This document shows positions 1-7,459 of a stretch of 42,154 nucleotides of DNA, in pieces (within the stretch, counting starts at the first letter, position 1; each line of letters opens with the position of its first letter). This DNA comes from JBBCJM01 sp037190175 (GTDB lineage: Bacteria; Pseudomonadota; Alphaproteobacteria; Rhodobacterales; Rhodobacteraceae). The notes under the pieces were generated by a model. That model made no database searches, was not told the origin of the DNA, and saw only the letters and a list, made by a program, of their open reading frames with translations. A program made the translations under genes and the position numbers. The stretch spans positions 1 through 42,154 of the forward strand of contig JBBCJM010000218.1 in NCBI GenBank assembly GCA_037190175.1, read 5' to 3'.

Positions 1-22
1 GGACCCCCGTGGGATATTTGAA
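1..22 (+). repeat. Partial copy of an intergenic GGACCCCC...GGGATATTT repeat
   Basis: The first bases read GGACCCCCGTGGGATATTTG. The complement of 31188-31207 reads GGACCCCCCGCGGGATATTT, the same motif with small changes, and there it is followed by G/C hairpins. The copy here is cut by the window edge, so any hairpin on its left is out of view. It probably belongs to the 3' end of a gene left of the window. Confidence 0.5.
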
Positions 23-32
23 GCTCGAAAGA

Positions 33-56
33 GAAGCAGGTCGGAACATCTGCTTC
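33..56. other. 7-bp inverted repeat upstream of the glycine riboswitch
   Basis: GAAGCAG at 33-39 and CTGCTTC at 50-56 are perfect inverted arms around a 10-nt loop. It may be a terminator stem of the gene to the left or an operator near the gcv promoter. There is no T-tract after it, and I could not place a clear -10/-35 pair. Confidence 0.3.
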
Positions 57-117
57 GGCCGGCACGGATGCCCCCTTGCCAGCCGGCGGCGGGGCGCGCT
101 ACGACTCGGGCTGTCAG

Positions 118-293
118 GTTCGGGAGAATCCGGCAGGGGCGATCCCTGACGGTGCCGAAGGAGCAACCGCCCCGGTAAACTCTCAGGCGCAAGGGACCGT
201 CCTGGCACTGGAACTCTGGAGAGTGGCCGCCCCTGCGGCCCGCCGAAGGGATAACGATCTCAGGCGCCCCCGAGGGGCAGGGACAGAGGGGGC
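118..293 (+). promoter_or_regulatory. Tandem glycine riboswitch (gcvT motif, two aptamers)
   Basis: Two glycine aptamers lie head to tail upstream of gcvT. The first holds GGGAGA near 122, GCCGAAGGAGCAACCGCCCC near 154-173 and AAACTCTCAGGCGCAAGGGA near 178-197. The second opens with CTCTGGAGAG near 215-224, then GCCGAAGGGATAACGATCTC near 242-261 and GGGACAGAGGG near 280-290. These are the conserved cores of the gcvT riboswitch family, which usually switches on the glycine cleavage system when glycine is abundant. About 56 nt separate the second aptamer from the gcvT start, enough for an expression platform that I did not resolve. Confidence 0.92.
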
Positions 294-349
294 ATCGCAC
301 GGGCGGGATCGGCCTGCCCGGATGATGCCGGATCCATCCGGCCGGGGGG

Positions 350-1465
350 ATGATGGAACGCACGCCGCTTTACGACCTGCACCTCGCCCGGGGCGCCCGC
401 ATGGTGCCCTTCGCGGGCTACGAGATGCCGGTGCAATATCCCTTGGGGATCCTGAAGGAGCATCTGCATTGCCGCGCCGCCGCGGGGCTGTTCGACGTGA
501 GCCACATGGGGCAGGTGATCCTGCGGCCCCTTGGCGGCATGGCGGCGCTGGTGGCCGGCTTCGAGGCGCTGATGCCGGTGGACGTGGCCGGGCTGGCCGG
601 GGGGCGGCAGCGCTATGGCCTGTTCACCAACGAGCAGGGCGGGATCCTCGACGACCTGATGTTCGCCAACAGGGGCGACCATCTGTTCGTGGTGGTGAAC
701 GCGGCCTGCAAGGCGGCCGACATCGCCCATATGACCCAGCATCTGGCCGGGGTGGCCGAGGTGGTGCCGGTGACCGACCGCGGGCTGCTGGCCCTGCAGG
801 GGCCGGGGGCCGAGGCGGCGCTGGGGGCGCTGGTGCCCGGGGCGGCGGCGATGCGCTTCATGGACGTGGGGGTGTTTGCGTCCGCCTTCGGGGAACTCTG
901 GATCTCGCGCTCCGGCTATACCGGCGAGGACGGGTTCGAGATCTCGGTGCCCGGGGGGCAGGCGGTCCCCCTGGCCGAGGCGCTGCTGGCCCTGCCGGGG
1001 GTGGAGCCCATCGGGCTGGGGGCACGGGACTCGCTGCGGCTGGAGGCCGGGCTCTGCCTCTACGGCCACGACATCGACACCTCCACCTCGCCGGTCGAGG
1101 CCGGGCTCGGCTGGGCGATCCAGAAGGCCCGCCGGGCCGGCGGGGCGCGCGAGGGCGGCTTTCCCGGCGCCACGCGGATCCTGCACGAACTGGCCGAGGG
1201 GCCGGAGCGCCGCCGCGTGGGCCTTTTGCCCGAGGGCCGGGCGCCGATGCGCGAGGGCACGCCCCTCTTCGACCCCGACGGCACGCCGCTGGGGCAAGTG
1301 ACCTCCGGCGGCTTCGCCCCCTCGCTCGACCGCCCCGTCGCCATGGGCTATGTCGCCGCCGCCCATGCCGCCCCGGGCACCCCGCTGATGGGCGAGGTGC
1401 GGGGCAAGCGGCTGCCCGTCGCCATCGCCGAGCTTCCCTTCCGCCCCTCCACCTTCAAACGCTGA
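350..1465 (+). CDS. gcvT: Glycine cleavage system T protein (aminomethyltransferase)
   Basis: GcvT takes the aminomethyl group from the lipoyl arm of GcvH and transfers the methylene carbon to tetrahydrofolate, releasing ammonia. The 371-residue protein matches the usual length of about 365. It begins with the family's TPLYDLHLARGARMVPFAGY stretch and carries the ILDDLM segment whose Asp (about residue 101) is the catalytic acid of the family; the GYTGEDGFEI loop is also present. Two ATGs lie side by side at 350 and 353 behind a G-rich stretch, so the start is uncertain by one codon. It is the first gene of gcvT-gcvH-gcvP and sits directly behind a tandem glycine riboswitch. The gene encoding the fourth component, lipoamide dehydrogenase, is not in the window. 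Confidence 0.97.
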   Translation: MMERTPLYDLHLARGARMVPFAGYEMPVQYPLGILKEHLHCRAAAGLFDVSHMGQVILRPLGGMAALVAGFEALMPVDVAGLAGGRQRYGLFTNEQGGILDDLMFANRGDHLFVVVNAACKAADIAHMTQHLAGVAEVVPVTDRGLLALQGPGAEAALGALVPGAAAMRFMDVGVFASAFGELWISRSGYTGEDGFEISVPGGQAVPLAEALLALPGVEPIGLGARDSLRLEAGLCLYGHDIDTSTSPVEAGLGWAIQKARRAGGAREGGFPGATRILHELAEGPERRRVGLLPEGRAPMREGTPLFDPDGTPLGQVTSGGFAPSLDRPVAMGYVAAAHAAPGTPLMGEVRGKRLPVAIAELPFRPSTFKR

Positions 1466-1472
1466 GGCACCG

Positions 1473-1832
1473 ATGAAATACACCAAGGAACACGAATGGC
1501 TGCGGGTCGAGGGCGATCTGGTGGTCGTGGGCATCACCGAACACGCGGCCGAGCAGCTGGGCGACGTGGTCTTCGTGGAACTGCCGGAGATCGAGACGAT
1601 GGTGGCCGCGGGCGACGAGGTCTGCGTGATCGAGAGCGTCAAGGCGGCCTCGGACATCCTGGCCCCGGTGGATGGCGAGATCGTGGCGGTGAACCCCAAG
1701 CTGGTCGAGAACCCCGGGCTGGTGAACCAGGACCCCACCGGCGCCGCCTGGTTCTTCAAGCTGGCGGTCGAGGATCTGTCGGTGCTGGACGAGTTCATGG
1801 ACGAGGACGAGTACAAGGACATGATCGGCTGA
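1473..1832 (+). CDS. gcvH: Glycine cleavage system H protein
   Basis: GcvH is the small lipoyl carrier that shuttles the aminomethyl intermediate between GcvP, GcvT and lipoamide dehydrogenase. The 119-residue protein has the typical start (KYTKEHEWL) and the lipoylation motif CVIESVKAASDI, with the modified lysine at about residue 57. It begins 7 nt after gcvT stops and is surely cotranscribed with it under the glycine riboswitch. The 84-nt gap to gcvP contains an A/T-rich patch described separately. Nothing is missing relative to the family. Confidence 0.97.
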   Translation: MKYTKEHEWLRVEGDLVVVGITEHAAEQLGDVVFVELPEIETMVAAGDEVCVIESVKAASDILAPVDGEIVAVNPKLVENPGLVNQDPTGAAWFFKLAVEDLSVLDEFMDEDEYKDMIG

Positions 1833-1916
1833 CGGCCGGGCTCACCGCCCCCGGCGATCCTGGAAGAAAATTGCAAATTCCTTCCAAGGAGTTTGCCTTG
1901 CCCTGCGAGCGAGCCC

Positions 1917-4757
1917 ATGACCTTCACCCCCACCGACTACAACCCCTACGACTTCGCCAACCGCCGCCATATCGGCCCCTCGCCGGCCGAGATGGAGGAG
2001 ATGCTGAAGGCGGTGGGCACGCCCTCGCTGGAGGCGCTGATCGCCGAGACGGTGCCGGCCTCGATCCGGCAGCAGGCGGCGCTGGACTGGGCGCCTTTGG
2101 CCGAGCACGAGCTTCTCCAGCGGATGGAGGAGGTGGCCCGGAAGAACCGGGTGATGACCAGCCTGATCGGGCAGGGTTACTACGGCACGGTAACTCCGCC
2201 CGCCATCCAGCGGAATATCCTGGAAAATCCGGCCTGGTACACCGCCTATACGCCCTATCAGCCCGAGATCGCGCAGGGCAGGCTGGAGGCGCTGCTGAAC
2301 TATCAGACCATGGTCTGCGACCTGACGGGGCTCGACATCGCCAATGCCTCGCTGCTCGATGAGGCCACCGCGGCGGCCGAGGCGATGACCATGGCCGAGC
2401 GCAGCGCGAAGTCCAAGGCGCGCGGGTTCTTCGTCGACCGCAACTGCCATCCGCAGACCGTGGCGGTGATCCGCACCCGGGCGCAGCCGCTGGGGATCGA
2501 GGTGATCCTGGGCGACCCCGAGGCGCTGGAGCCGGAAAAGGTCTTCGGCGCCATCCTGCAATACCCCGGCACCTATGGCCATGTGACCGACTTCACCGCG
2601 GTGATCGAGCGGCTGCACGGGGCCAAGGCGCTGGCGGTGGTGGCGACCGACCTGCTGGCCCTGTGCCTGCTGAAGGAACCGGCCGCGATGGGGGCCGACA
2701 TCGCCATCGGCTCGTCGCAACGCTTCGGGGTGCCGATGGGCTATGGCGGCCCGCACGCCGCCTTCATGGCCTGCCGCGACGAGTTCAAGCGGTCGATGCC
2801 GGGGCGGATCGTGGGCGTCTCCATCGACGCGCGGGGGAACAAGGCGTACCGGCTGTCGCTCCAGACCCGCGAGCAGCATATCCGGCGGGAGAAGGCGACC
2901 TCCAACGTCTGCACTGCGCAGGCTTTGCTGGCGGTCATGGCCAGCATGTATGCGGTGTTCCACGGGCCGAAGGGGCTGCGGGCGATTGCCGAGCGGGTGC
3001 ATTTCCTGACCAACCGGCTGGCGCGGGCCTTGAAGGCCGCGGGGGCGAAGGTCTCGCCCAAGGCGTTCTTCGATACGATCACGGTCGAGGTGGGCGTGGG
3101 GCAGGCGGGGATCCTGGCCGCCGCCCGGGCCGAGGGGCTGAACTTCCGCAAGGTGGGCACCGACCGGGTGGGGATCAGCCTGGACGAGACCTCGGACGAG
3201 CGGGTGCTGATCCGCGTCCTGCGCGCCTTCGGGATCGAGGGGGTGCCGCCGCACCGGGCGACTTTAGGCTTCCCCGAGGCGATGCTGCGGACCAGCGACT
3301 ACCTGACCCATCCGGTGTTCCAGATGAACCGGGCGGAGTCGGAGATGATGCGCTACATGCGCCGGCTCTCCGACCGCGACCTGGCGCTGGACCGGGCGAT
3401 GATCCCGCTGGGCAGTTGCACCATGAAGCTGAACGCGGCGGCCGAGATGATGCCCATCACCTGGCCCGAGTTCGGCTCCTTGCACCCCTTCGTGCCCCGC
3501 GACCAGGCCGCGGGCTATGCCGAGGCCATCGGCGATCTGGAGGCGAAGCTCTGCCAGATCACCGGCTATGACGCCTTCTCGATGCAGCCCAATTCGGGGG
3601 CGCAGGGGGAATATGCCGGGCTGCTGACCATCCAGGCGTATCACCGCGCGCAGGGGCAGGGGCACCGCGACATCTGCCTGATCCCGGTTTCGGCCCATGG
3701 CACCAACCCGGCAAGTGCGCAGATGGCCGGGATGAAGGTGGTGCCGGTGAAGTCGGCCCCCAACGGCGACGTGGATCTGGAGGACTTCAGGGCCAAGGCG
3801 ACGGAGGCCGGCGAGCGGCTGGCCGCCTGCATGATCACCTATCCGTCGACGCATGGGGTGTTCGAGGAGACGGTGAAGGAAGTCTGCCGGATCACCCACG
3901 ACCACGGCGGGCAGGTCTATATCGACGGCGCCAACATGAACGCGCTGGTCGGGCTGGTGAAGCCGGGCGAGATCGGCGGCGACGTGAGCCACCTGAACCT
4001 GCACAAGACCTTCGCCATCCCGCACGGCGGCGGCGGCCCCGGCATGGGCCCCATCGGGGTGCGCGCGCATCTGGCGCCGTTCCTGCCGGGGCATCCCGAG
4101 ACCGGCGGTGAGGAAGGCCCCGTGTCTGCGGCGCCCTGGGGCTCGGCCTCGATCCTGCTGATCTCCTGGGCCTATTGCCTGATGATGGGCGGGCCGGGGC
4201 TGACGCAGGCCACCCGGGTGGCGATCCTGAACGCCAACTACGTGGCGGCGCGGCTGAAGGGGGCCTATCCGATCCTCTTCATGGGCAACCGCGGCCGGGT
4301 GGCGCATGAATGCATCCTGGACACCCGCCCCTTCGCCGAGGCCGGGGTGACGGTGGACGACATCGCCAAGCGGCTGATCGACAACGGCTTCCACGCGCCG
4401 ACCATGAGCTGGCCGGTGGCCGGCACCCTGATGGTGGAACCCACCGAGAGCGAGACCAGGGCCGAGATCGACCGCTTCGTCACCGCCATGCTGGCGATCC
4501 GCGAGGAGATCGCGGCGGTGGAAAGGGGCGAGATCGCGCCCGAGGATTCGCCGCTGCGCCACGCCCCCCATACGGTGGAGGATCTGGTGGCCGACTGGGA
4601 CCGCAGGTACCCCCGCGAACAGGGCTGCTTCCCGCCGGGCTCTTTCCGGGTCGACAAGTACTGGCCCCCCGTGGGCCGGGTCGACAACGTCTGGGGCGAC
4701 CGCAACCTCACCTGCATCTGCCCGCCGGTGGAAGCCTACGCCCAGGCGGCGGAGTAG
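1917..4757 (+). CDS. gcvP: Glycine dehydrogenase (decarboxylating), P protein
   Basis: GcvP is the PLP enzyme that decarboxylates glycine and loads the aminomethyl group on GcvH. At 946 residues it is the single-chain form with both halves fused. The N-terminal half has the RRHIGPS motif close to the start. The C-terminal half carries HLNLHKTF followed by a glycine-rich loop; the PLP lysine is residue 697. I chose ATG 1917 because it gives the family start MTFTPTDYNPYDFANRRHIG. A good AAGGAG lies at 1886-1891, 25 nt upstream, too far for normal pairing, and an in-frame TTG at 1893 is too close to it. Only a weak purine patch precedes ATG 1917, so initiation here is unusual or the true start is unclear. 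Confidence 0.96.
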   Translation: MTFTPTDYNPYDFANRRHIGPSPAEMEEMLKAVGTPSLEALIAETVPASIRQQAALDWAPLAEHELLQRMEEVARKNRVMTSLIGQGYYGTVTPPAIQRNILENPAWYTAYTPYQPEIAQGRLEALLNYQTMVCDLTGLDIANASLLDEATAAAEAMTMAERSAKSKARGFFVDRNCHPQTVAVIRTRAQPLGIEVILGDPEALEPEKVFGAILQYPGTYGHVTDFTAVIERLHGAKALAVVATDLLALCLLKEPAAMGADIAIGSSQRFGVPMGYGGPHAAFMACRDEFKRSMPGRIVGVSIDARGNKAYRLSLQTREQHIRREKATSNVCTAQALLAVMASMYAVFHGPKGLRAIAERVHFLTNRLARALKAAGAKVSPKAFFDTITVEVGVGQAGILAAARAEGLNFRKVGTDRVGISLDETSDERVLIRVLRAFGIEGVPPHRATLGFPEAMLRTSDYLTHPVFQMNRAESEMMRYMRRLSDRDLALDRAMIPLGSCTMKLNAAAEMMPITWPEFGSLHPFVPRDQAAGYAEAIGDLEAKLCQITGYDAFSMQPNSGAQGEYAGLLTIQAYHRAQGQGHRDICLIPVSAHGTNPASAQMAGMKVVPVKSAPNGDVDLEDFRAKATEAGERLAACMITYPSTHGVFEETVKEVCRITHDHGGQVYIDGANMNALVGLVKPGEIGGDVSHLNLHKTFAIPHGGGGPGMGPIGVRAHLAPFLPGHPETGGEEGPVSAAPWGSASILLISWAYCLMMGGPGLTQATRVAILNANYVAARLKGAYPILFMGNRGRVAHECILDTRPFAEAGVTVDDIAKRLIDNGFHAPTMSWPVAGTLMVEPTESETRAEIDRFVTAMLAIREEIAAVERGEIAPEDSPLRHAPHTVEDLVADWDRRYPREQGCFPPGSFRVDKYWPPVGRVDNVWGDRNLTCICPPVEAYAQAAE

Positions 4758-4767
4758 GGGATGGCGG

Positions 4768-4815
4768 GGCGGGATGAATCCCGCCTACGGCCCGTAGGGC
4801 GGGGTTCACCCCGCC
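4768..4815. repeat. 48-bp palindromic intergenic repeat after gcvP
   Basis: Three stems stand in a row: GGCGGGAT-GA-ATCCCGCC (4768-4785, 8-bp arms), TACG-GCC-CGTA (4786-4796), and GGCGGGGT-TC-ACCCCGCC (4798-4815, 8-bp arms). The outer stems are also inverted copies of each other, differing by an A/T to G/C pair that changes on both sides of the stem. The element lies between gcvP and tRNA-Ala and may act as the gcv operon terminator or as a REP-like element. Confidence 0.75.
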
Positions 4816-4860
4816 TCCACCGCCCTCCCCCGCCGCGCGGGAGATCCCCCGGAGCCTCGC

Positions 4861-4889
4861 TTGACAATCCCCCCGCCATGGGCCAAATC
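4861..4889 (+). promoter_or_regulatory. Candidate sigma-70 promoter of tRNA-Ala
   Basis: A perfect -35 box TTGACA at 4861-4866 is followed after 17 nt by CAAATC at 4884-4889, a weak -10. The spacing would place the transcription start a few bases before the mature tRNA at 4902. Confidence 0.45.
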
Positions 4890-4901
4890 ACCCGCGCGGA
4901 T

Positions 4902-4977
4902 GGGGCAGTAGCTCAGTTGGGAGAGCGTATCGTTCGCAATGATAAGGTCAGGGGTTCGATCCCCCTCTGCTCCACCA
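4902..4977 (+). tRNA. tRNA-Ala (anticodon CGC)
   Basis: The 76-nt cloverleaf reads acceptor GGGGCAG/CTGCTCC, D-arm GCTCAGTTGGGAGAGC, anticodon stem TATCG/TGATA with loop TTCGCAA, and T-arm AGGGG-TTCGATC-CCCCT, with an encoded CCA. The anticodon is CGC, which reads GCG. Position 3:70 is a G:U pair, the identity element of alanine tRNAs, which supports the alanine assignment independently. GCG is a frequent codon in this GC-rich window. Confidence 0.95.
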
Positions 4978-5005
4978 ATCCAGCCTGACAATCGACGATC
5001 CCGGA

Positions 5006-5036
5006 CCGGCCTTCGTGCCGGGGGGCGCTACTTTTT
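5006..5036 (+). terminator. Weak candidate terminator of tRNA-Ala
   Basis: A CCGGC-CTTCGT-GCCGG hairpin (5006-5021) is followed after a short gap by a run of T at 5032-5036 within a T-rich stretch. The same T-rich stretch encodes, on the other strand, the lysine tail of the convergent small gene. The gap between stem and T-run makes this a weak call. Confidence 0.3.
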
Positions 5037-5252
5037 CTTCTTCTTGCAGGCCTCTTGCAGGTCTTCGATCAGTTCCTCGAAGTCGTTCTTCAGGCCCAGT
5101 TCGCCTTCCTCGATCAGCGCAACCCTGACCGGCGGGCGGTAGAAGTCTTCGGCCTGGCTGGCCAGATCGCAGGGATCGCCCCCCTTCTTCTGTAGCTTCA
5201 CCAGTTCCTTGTACTTCTTCTCGGCCGCCGCCACGTGCTTGTTCGTCGCCAT
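5028..5252 (-). CDS. Small charged protein with a poly-lysine tail, unknown function
   Basis: This 74-residue protein starts at ATG 5252 behind a strong AAGGAGG at good spacing. I do not recognise the family. The N-terminal third is helical and Lys-rich (AAAEKKYKELVKLQKKGGDP), the middle has DFYRPPVRVALIEEGELGLK, and an acidic helix (DFEELIEDLQEA) ends in CKKKKK. It has two cysteines and no signal peptide or membrane segment. It lies 107 nt after kdsA on the same strand and could be cotranscribed with it. Codon use and the strong ribosome binding site suggest a real gene. The poly-lysine end could bind nucleic acid or acidic lipid, but that is speculation. Confidence 0.75.
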   Translation of the reverse strand: MATNKHVAAAEKKYKELVKLQKKGGDPCDLASQAEDFYRPPVRVALIEEGELGLKNDFEELIEDLQEACKKKKK

Positions 5253-5359
5253 CCCGCCCTCCTTGCCGGCATCCGGCCGCGGGCCTTTTCCCCCGGGGCC
5301 GCGGCCAGAGTAGCCGGGCGCCGCCCCGGCGCCAGTGGTCTTTTCCGGCAGTCGGGGGC

Positions 5360-6196
5360 TCAGCCCGGCAGCGCCTTCCGCAGGGCGTCGAAGGACTTCA
5401 GCACCTTCAGCAGATCCTGCAACTGCGACAGCGGCACCATGTTCGGGCCGTCGGAGGGGGCCTGGTCGGGGTCGTCGTGGGTCTCGATGAACACCCCGGC
5501 CACCCCCACCGCCACCGCGGCCCGGGCCAGCACCGGCACGAATTCGCGCTGCCCGCCCGAGGAGGTGCCCTGGCCCCCCGGCTGCTGCACCGAATGGGTG
5601 GCGTCGAAGATCACCGGGGCGCCGGTCGCGGCCATCACCGGCAGGCCGCGGAAGTCGGTCACCAGGGTGTTGTAGCCGAAGCTGACCCCCCGCTCGGTCA
5701 GCAGCACATCGGGATTGCCCGAGCCGGTGATCTTGGCCACCACGTTGGCCATGTCCCAGGGCGCGAGGAACTGGCCCTTCTTCACGTTCACCACCCGGCC
5801 GGTCCGCGCCGCGGCGACCAGCAGGTCGGTCTGCCGGCAGAGGAAGGCGGGGATCTGCAGGATGTCCACCGCCTCGGCCACCGGGGCGCAATGGGCGGGC
5901 TCGTGCACGTCGGTCAGCACCGGCAGGCCGTGCACCGCCCGGATCTCGGCGAAGACCTCCAGCGCCGCGGCCATGCCGATGCCGCGCCGGCCGGACAGGC
6001 TGGTGCGGTTGGCCTTGTCGTAGCTGGCCTTGAACACCGCCTTCACCCCGGCGGCCCCGGTGATCTCGGCAATCGCCGCGGCCATCATCAGCGCATGCTC
6101 GCGGCTTTCCATCTGGCAGGGGCCGAGGATGAAGGCGACCGGCGCGTCGTTGGCGAAGGTCACCCCGCCCAGGGTGACGCGGGGGTTGGGGGTCAT
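5360..6196 (-). CDS. kdsA: 3-deoxy-8-phosphooctulonate synthase (KDO-8-P synthase)
   Basis: KdsA condenses phosphoenolpyruvate with arabinose 5-phosphate to KDO 8-phosphate, the precursor of the inner-core sugar of lipopolysaccharide. The 278-residue length is typical. The N-terminal AFILGPCQMESREHA has a cysteine where metal-independent KdsA enzymes (E. coli type) have asparagine, so this should be a metal-dependent class II enzyme. The NRTSLSGRRGIG loop and the DATHSVQQPGG segment with the metal-binding His are also present. Its ATG overlaps the stop of the upstream hydrolase (ATGA), so the two are translationally coupled. No other KDO genes are in the window. Confidence 0.95.
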   Translation of the reverse strand: MTPNPRVTLGGVTFANDAPVAFILGPCQMESREHALMMAAAIAEITGAAGVKAVFKASYDKANRTSLSGRRGIGMAAALEVFAEIRAVHGLPVLTDVHEPAHCAPVAEAVDILQIPAFLCRQTDLLVAAARTGRVVNVKKGQFLAPWDMANVVAKITGSGNPDVLLTERGVSFGYNTLVTDFRGLPVMAATGAPVIFDATHSVQQPGGQGTSSGGQREFVPVLARAAVAVGVAGVFIETHDDPDQAPSDGPNMVPLSQLQDLLKVLKSFDALRKALPG

Positions 6197-6987
6197 GACG
6201 AGACCTCCGGATCGGGGGCGGAGAGGAAGACCTCGACCGTCTCGGCGAATTCCGCGGGCTTGTCGGCGTGCAGCCAGTGGCCGGCCCCGGGGATGCGGGC
6301 GTGCCGCGCGGTGGGGAACAGGTCGCGGATGGCGGGGCGATGCTCGGGGCGGACGTAAGTGCTTTCCGCTCCGGCCAGGAACAGCGCGGGGTGGTCGAAG
6401 CGCCCCGTCAGCTCGGGCCAGCCGGTGATATGCTCCATCTCGGCCTCCAGCACGTCGAGGTTCAGCCGCCAGCGCGGTCCGCCCCTGGCCTTCAGGTCCA
6501 GCGATTGCAGGAAGAAGGCGCGCAGGCCCGGGTCGGGCACCGAGAGCGCCAGCCGGCGGTCGGCCTCGGCCCGGGTGGTCAGGCCGGCAAGGTCCAGCCC
6601 CCGCATGGCGGCGATATGCGGGCGCTGGTCGTGGTCATAGGCCACAGGGGCGATGTCGGCCACCACCAGCCGGCGGATCAGGTCGGGCCGCACCACCGCC
6701 AGCACCATCGCCGCCTTGCCGCCCATCGAATGGCCCAAGAGGTCCACCGCCCGCCCCTCGGCCACGATCAGCTCGGCCAGGTCGCCGGCCAGTTCGGGAT
6801 AGCGGTGGGTCGGGGTCCAGGGGCTCTCGCCGTGGTTGCGGTGGTCGACCGCGATCACCTCGCGGGTGGCGGCCAGCCGGCGGGCGATGGCGCCCCAGTT
6901 GCGGGCCGAGCCGAACAGCCCATGCGCGATGACCAGCGGCGGGCGGGCGGTCCGGGTGGCGGCGGGGTGGCGGATCGCGTTCAGCAT
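6193..6987 (-). CDS. Alpha/beta fold hydrolase (YbfF-like esterase)
   Basis: This is a 264-residue cytosolic alpha/beta hydrolase. VIAHGLFGSARNW near the N-terminus forms the oxyanion region, GHSMGGKAA holds the nucleophile serine, and PGAGHWLHAD near the end holds the catalytic histidine. The HGLFGSxxNW and DHRNHGES signatures resemble the YbfF/PldB group of short-chain esterases. I chose ATG 6987 because the homologous region begins a few residues later; more upstream starts only add low-complexity sequence. It is coupled to kdsA by an ATGA overlap. The substrate is unknown. Confidence 0.87.
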   Translation of the reverse strand: MLNAIRHPAATRTARPPLVIAHGLFGSARNWGAIARRLAATREVIAVDHRNHGESPWTPTHRYPELAGDLAELIVAEGRAVDLLGHSMGGKAAMVLAVVRPDLIRRLVVADIAPVAYDHDQRPHIAAMRGLDLAGLTTRAEADRRLALSVPDPGLRAFFLQSLDLKARGGPRWRLNLDVLEAEMEHITGWPELTGRFDHPALFLAGAESTYVRPEHRPAIRDLFPTARHARIPGAGHWLHADKPAEFAETVEVFLSAPDPEVSS

Positions 6988-7087
6988 GGCCCCTGTTCTA
7001 GGCCCCCGGGGCCGCACATGCCAGAGCCGTTGCGGCGGCGGTTGCGCCCGCCTAAGCTGCGCCCGGCAAGGGCAGGGACGGGGCAGC

Positions 7088-7459
7088 ATGGGCGCGATGG
7101 CGATACAGCAGATGGCGGACCGGCTGGCGGCGCTGATGGAGGAACGGCTGCGCATCCGCGGCGCGGGGCTGGAGGCCAAGCTGAGGAAGGGCGGCCGGAT
7201 GCTGCCGCGCCATGTGCGGGCGGCGGCGGCCCGGCTGGCCGAGGCCGCGGCGATGGCGCAGAACCCCAAGCTTTACCTCACCCTGGACCAGGAAAGGGTG
7301 GCCGCCGACTATGACCTCTGCCTGCGCCACCTCTCGGGGCTGAACCTCTGGGACCGGCGCAAGGCCATGTTGCTGAACTGGCTGGCCTCGATGGTCCTCA
7401 CCCTGGCGGTGGTGGCGGCGCTGGTCTTCGTGGTGCTGCGCTGGCGGGGGCTGGTCTAG
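7088..7459 (+). CDS. Small protein with a C-terminal membrane anchor, unknown function
   Basis: The 123-residue protein has a basic, helical N-terminal domain (residues about 1-90) with RRAxxLPxxVR-like character (GGRMLPRHVRAAAARLAEA) and an NPKLYLTLDQ segment. One hydrophobic helix follows at about residues 95-115 (LLNWLASMVLTLAVVAALVF), ending RWRGLV, so it should be a tail-anchored membrane protein with a cytoplasmic N-terminus. I do not have a name for the family, though I believe similar proteins occur in other Rhodobacterales. ATG 7088 was chosen; ATG 7097 is possible. It is divergent from the hydrolase gene and overlaps the convergent next gene by 4 nt. Confidence 0.72.
   Translation: MGAMAIQQMADRLAALMEERLRIRGAGLEAKLRKGGRMLPRHVRAAAARLAEAAAMAQNPKLYLTLDQERVAADYDLCLRHLSGLNLWDRRKAMLLNWLASMVLTLAVVAALVFVVLRWRGLV

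Noticed and set aside
260..1933. Long minus-strand frame opposite gcvT and gcvH
   Set aside because: Low-complexity antisense shadow; it also covers the riboswitch, whose plus-strand structure is clear.
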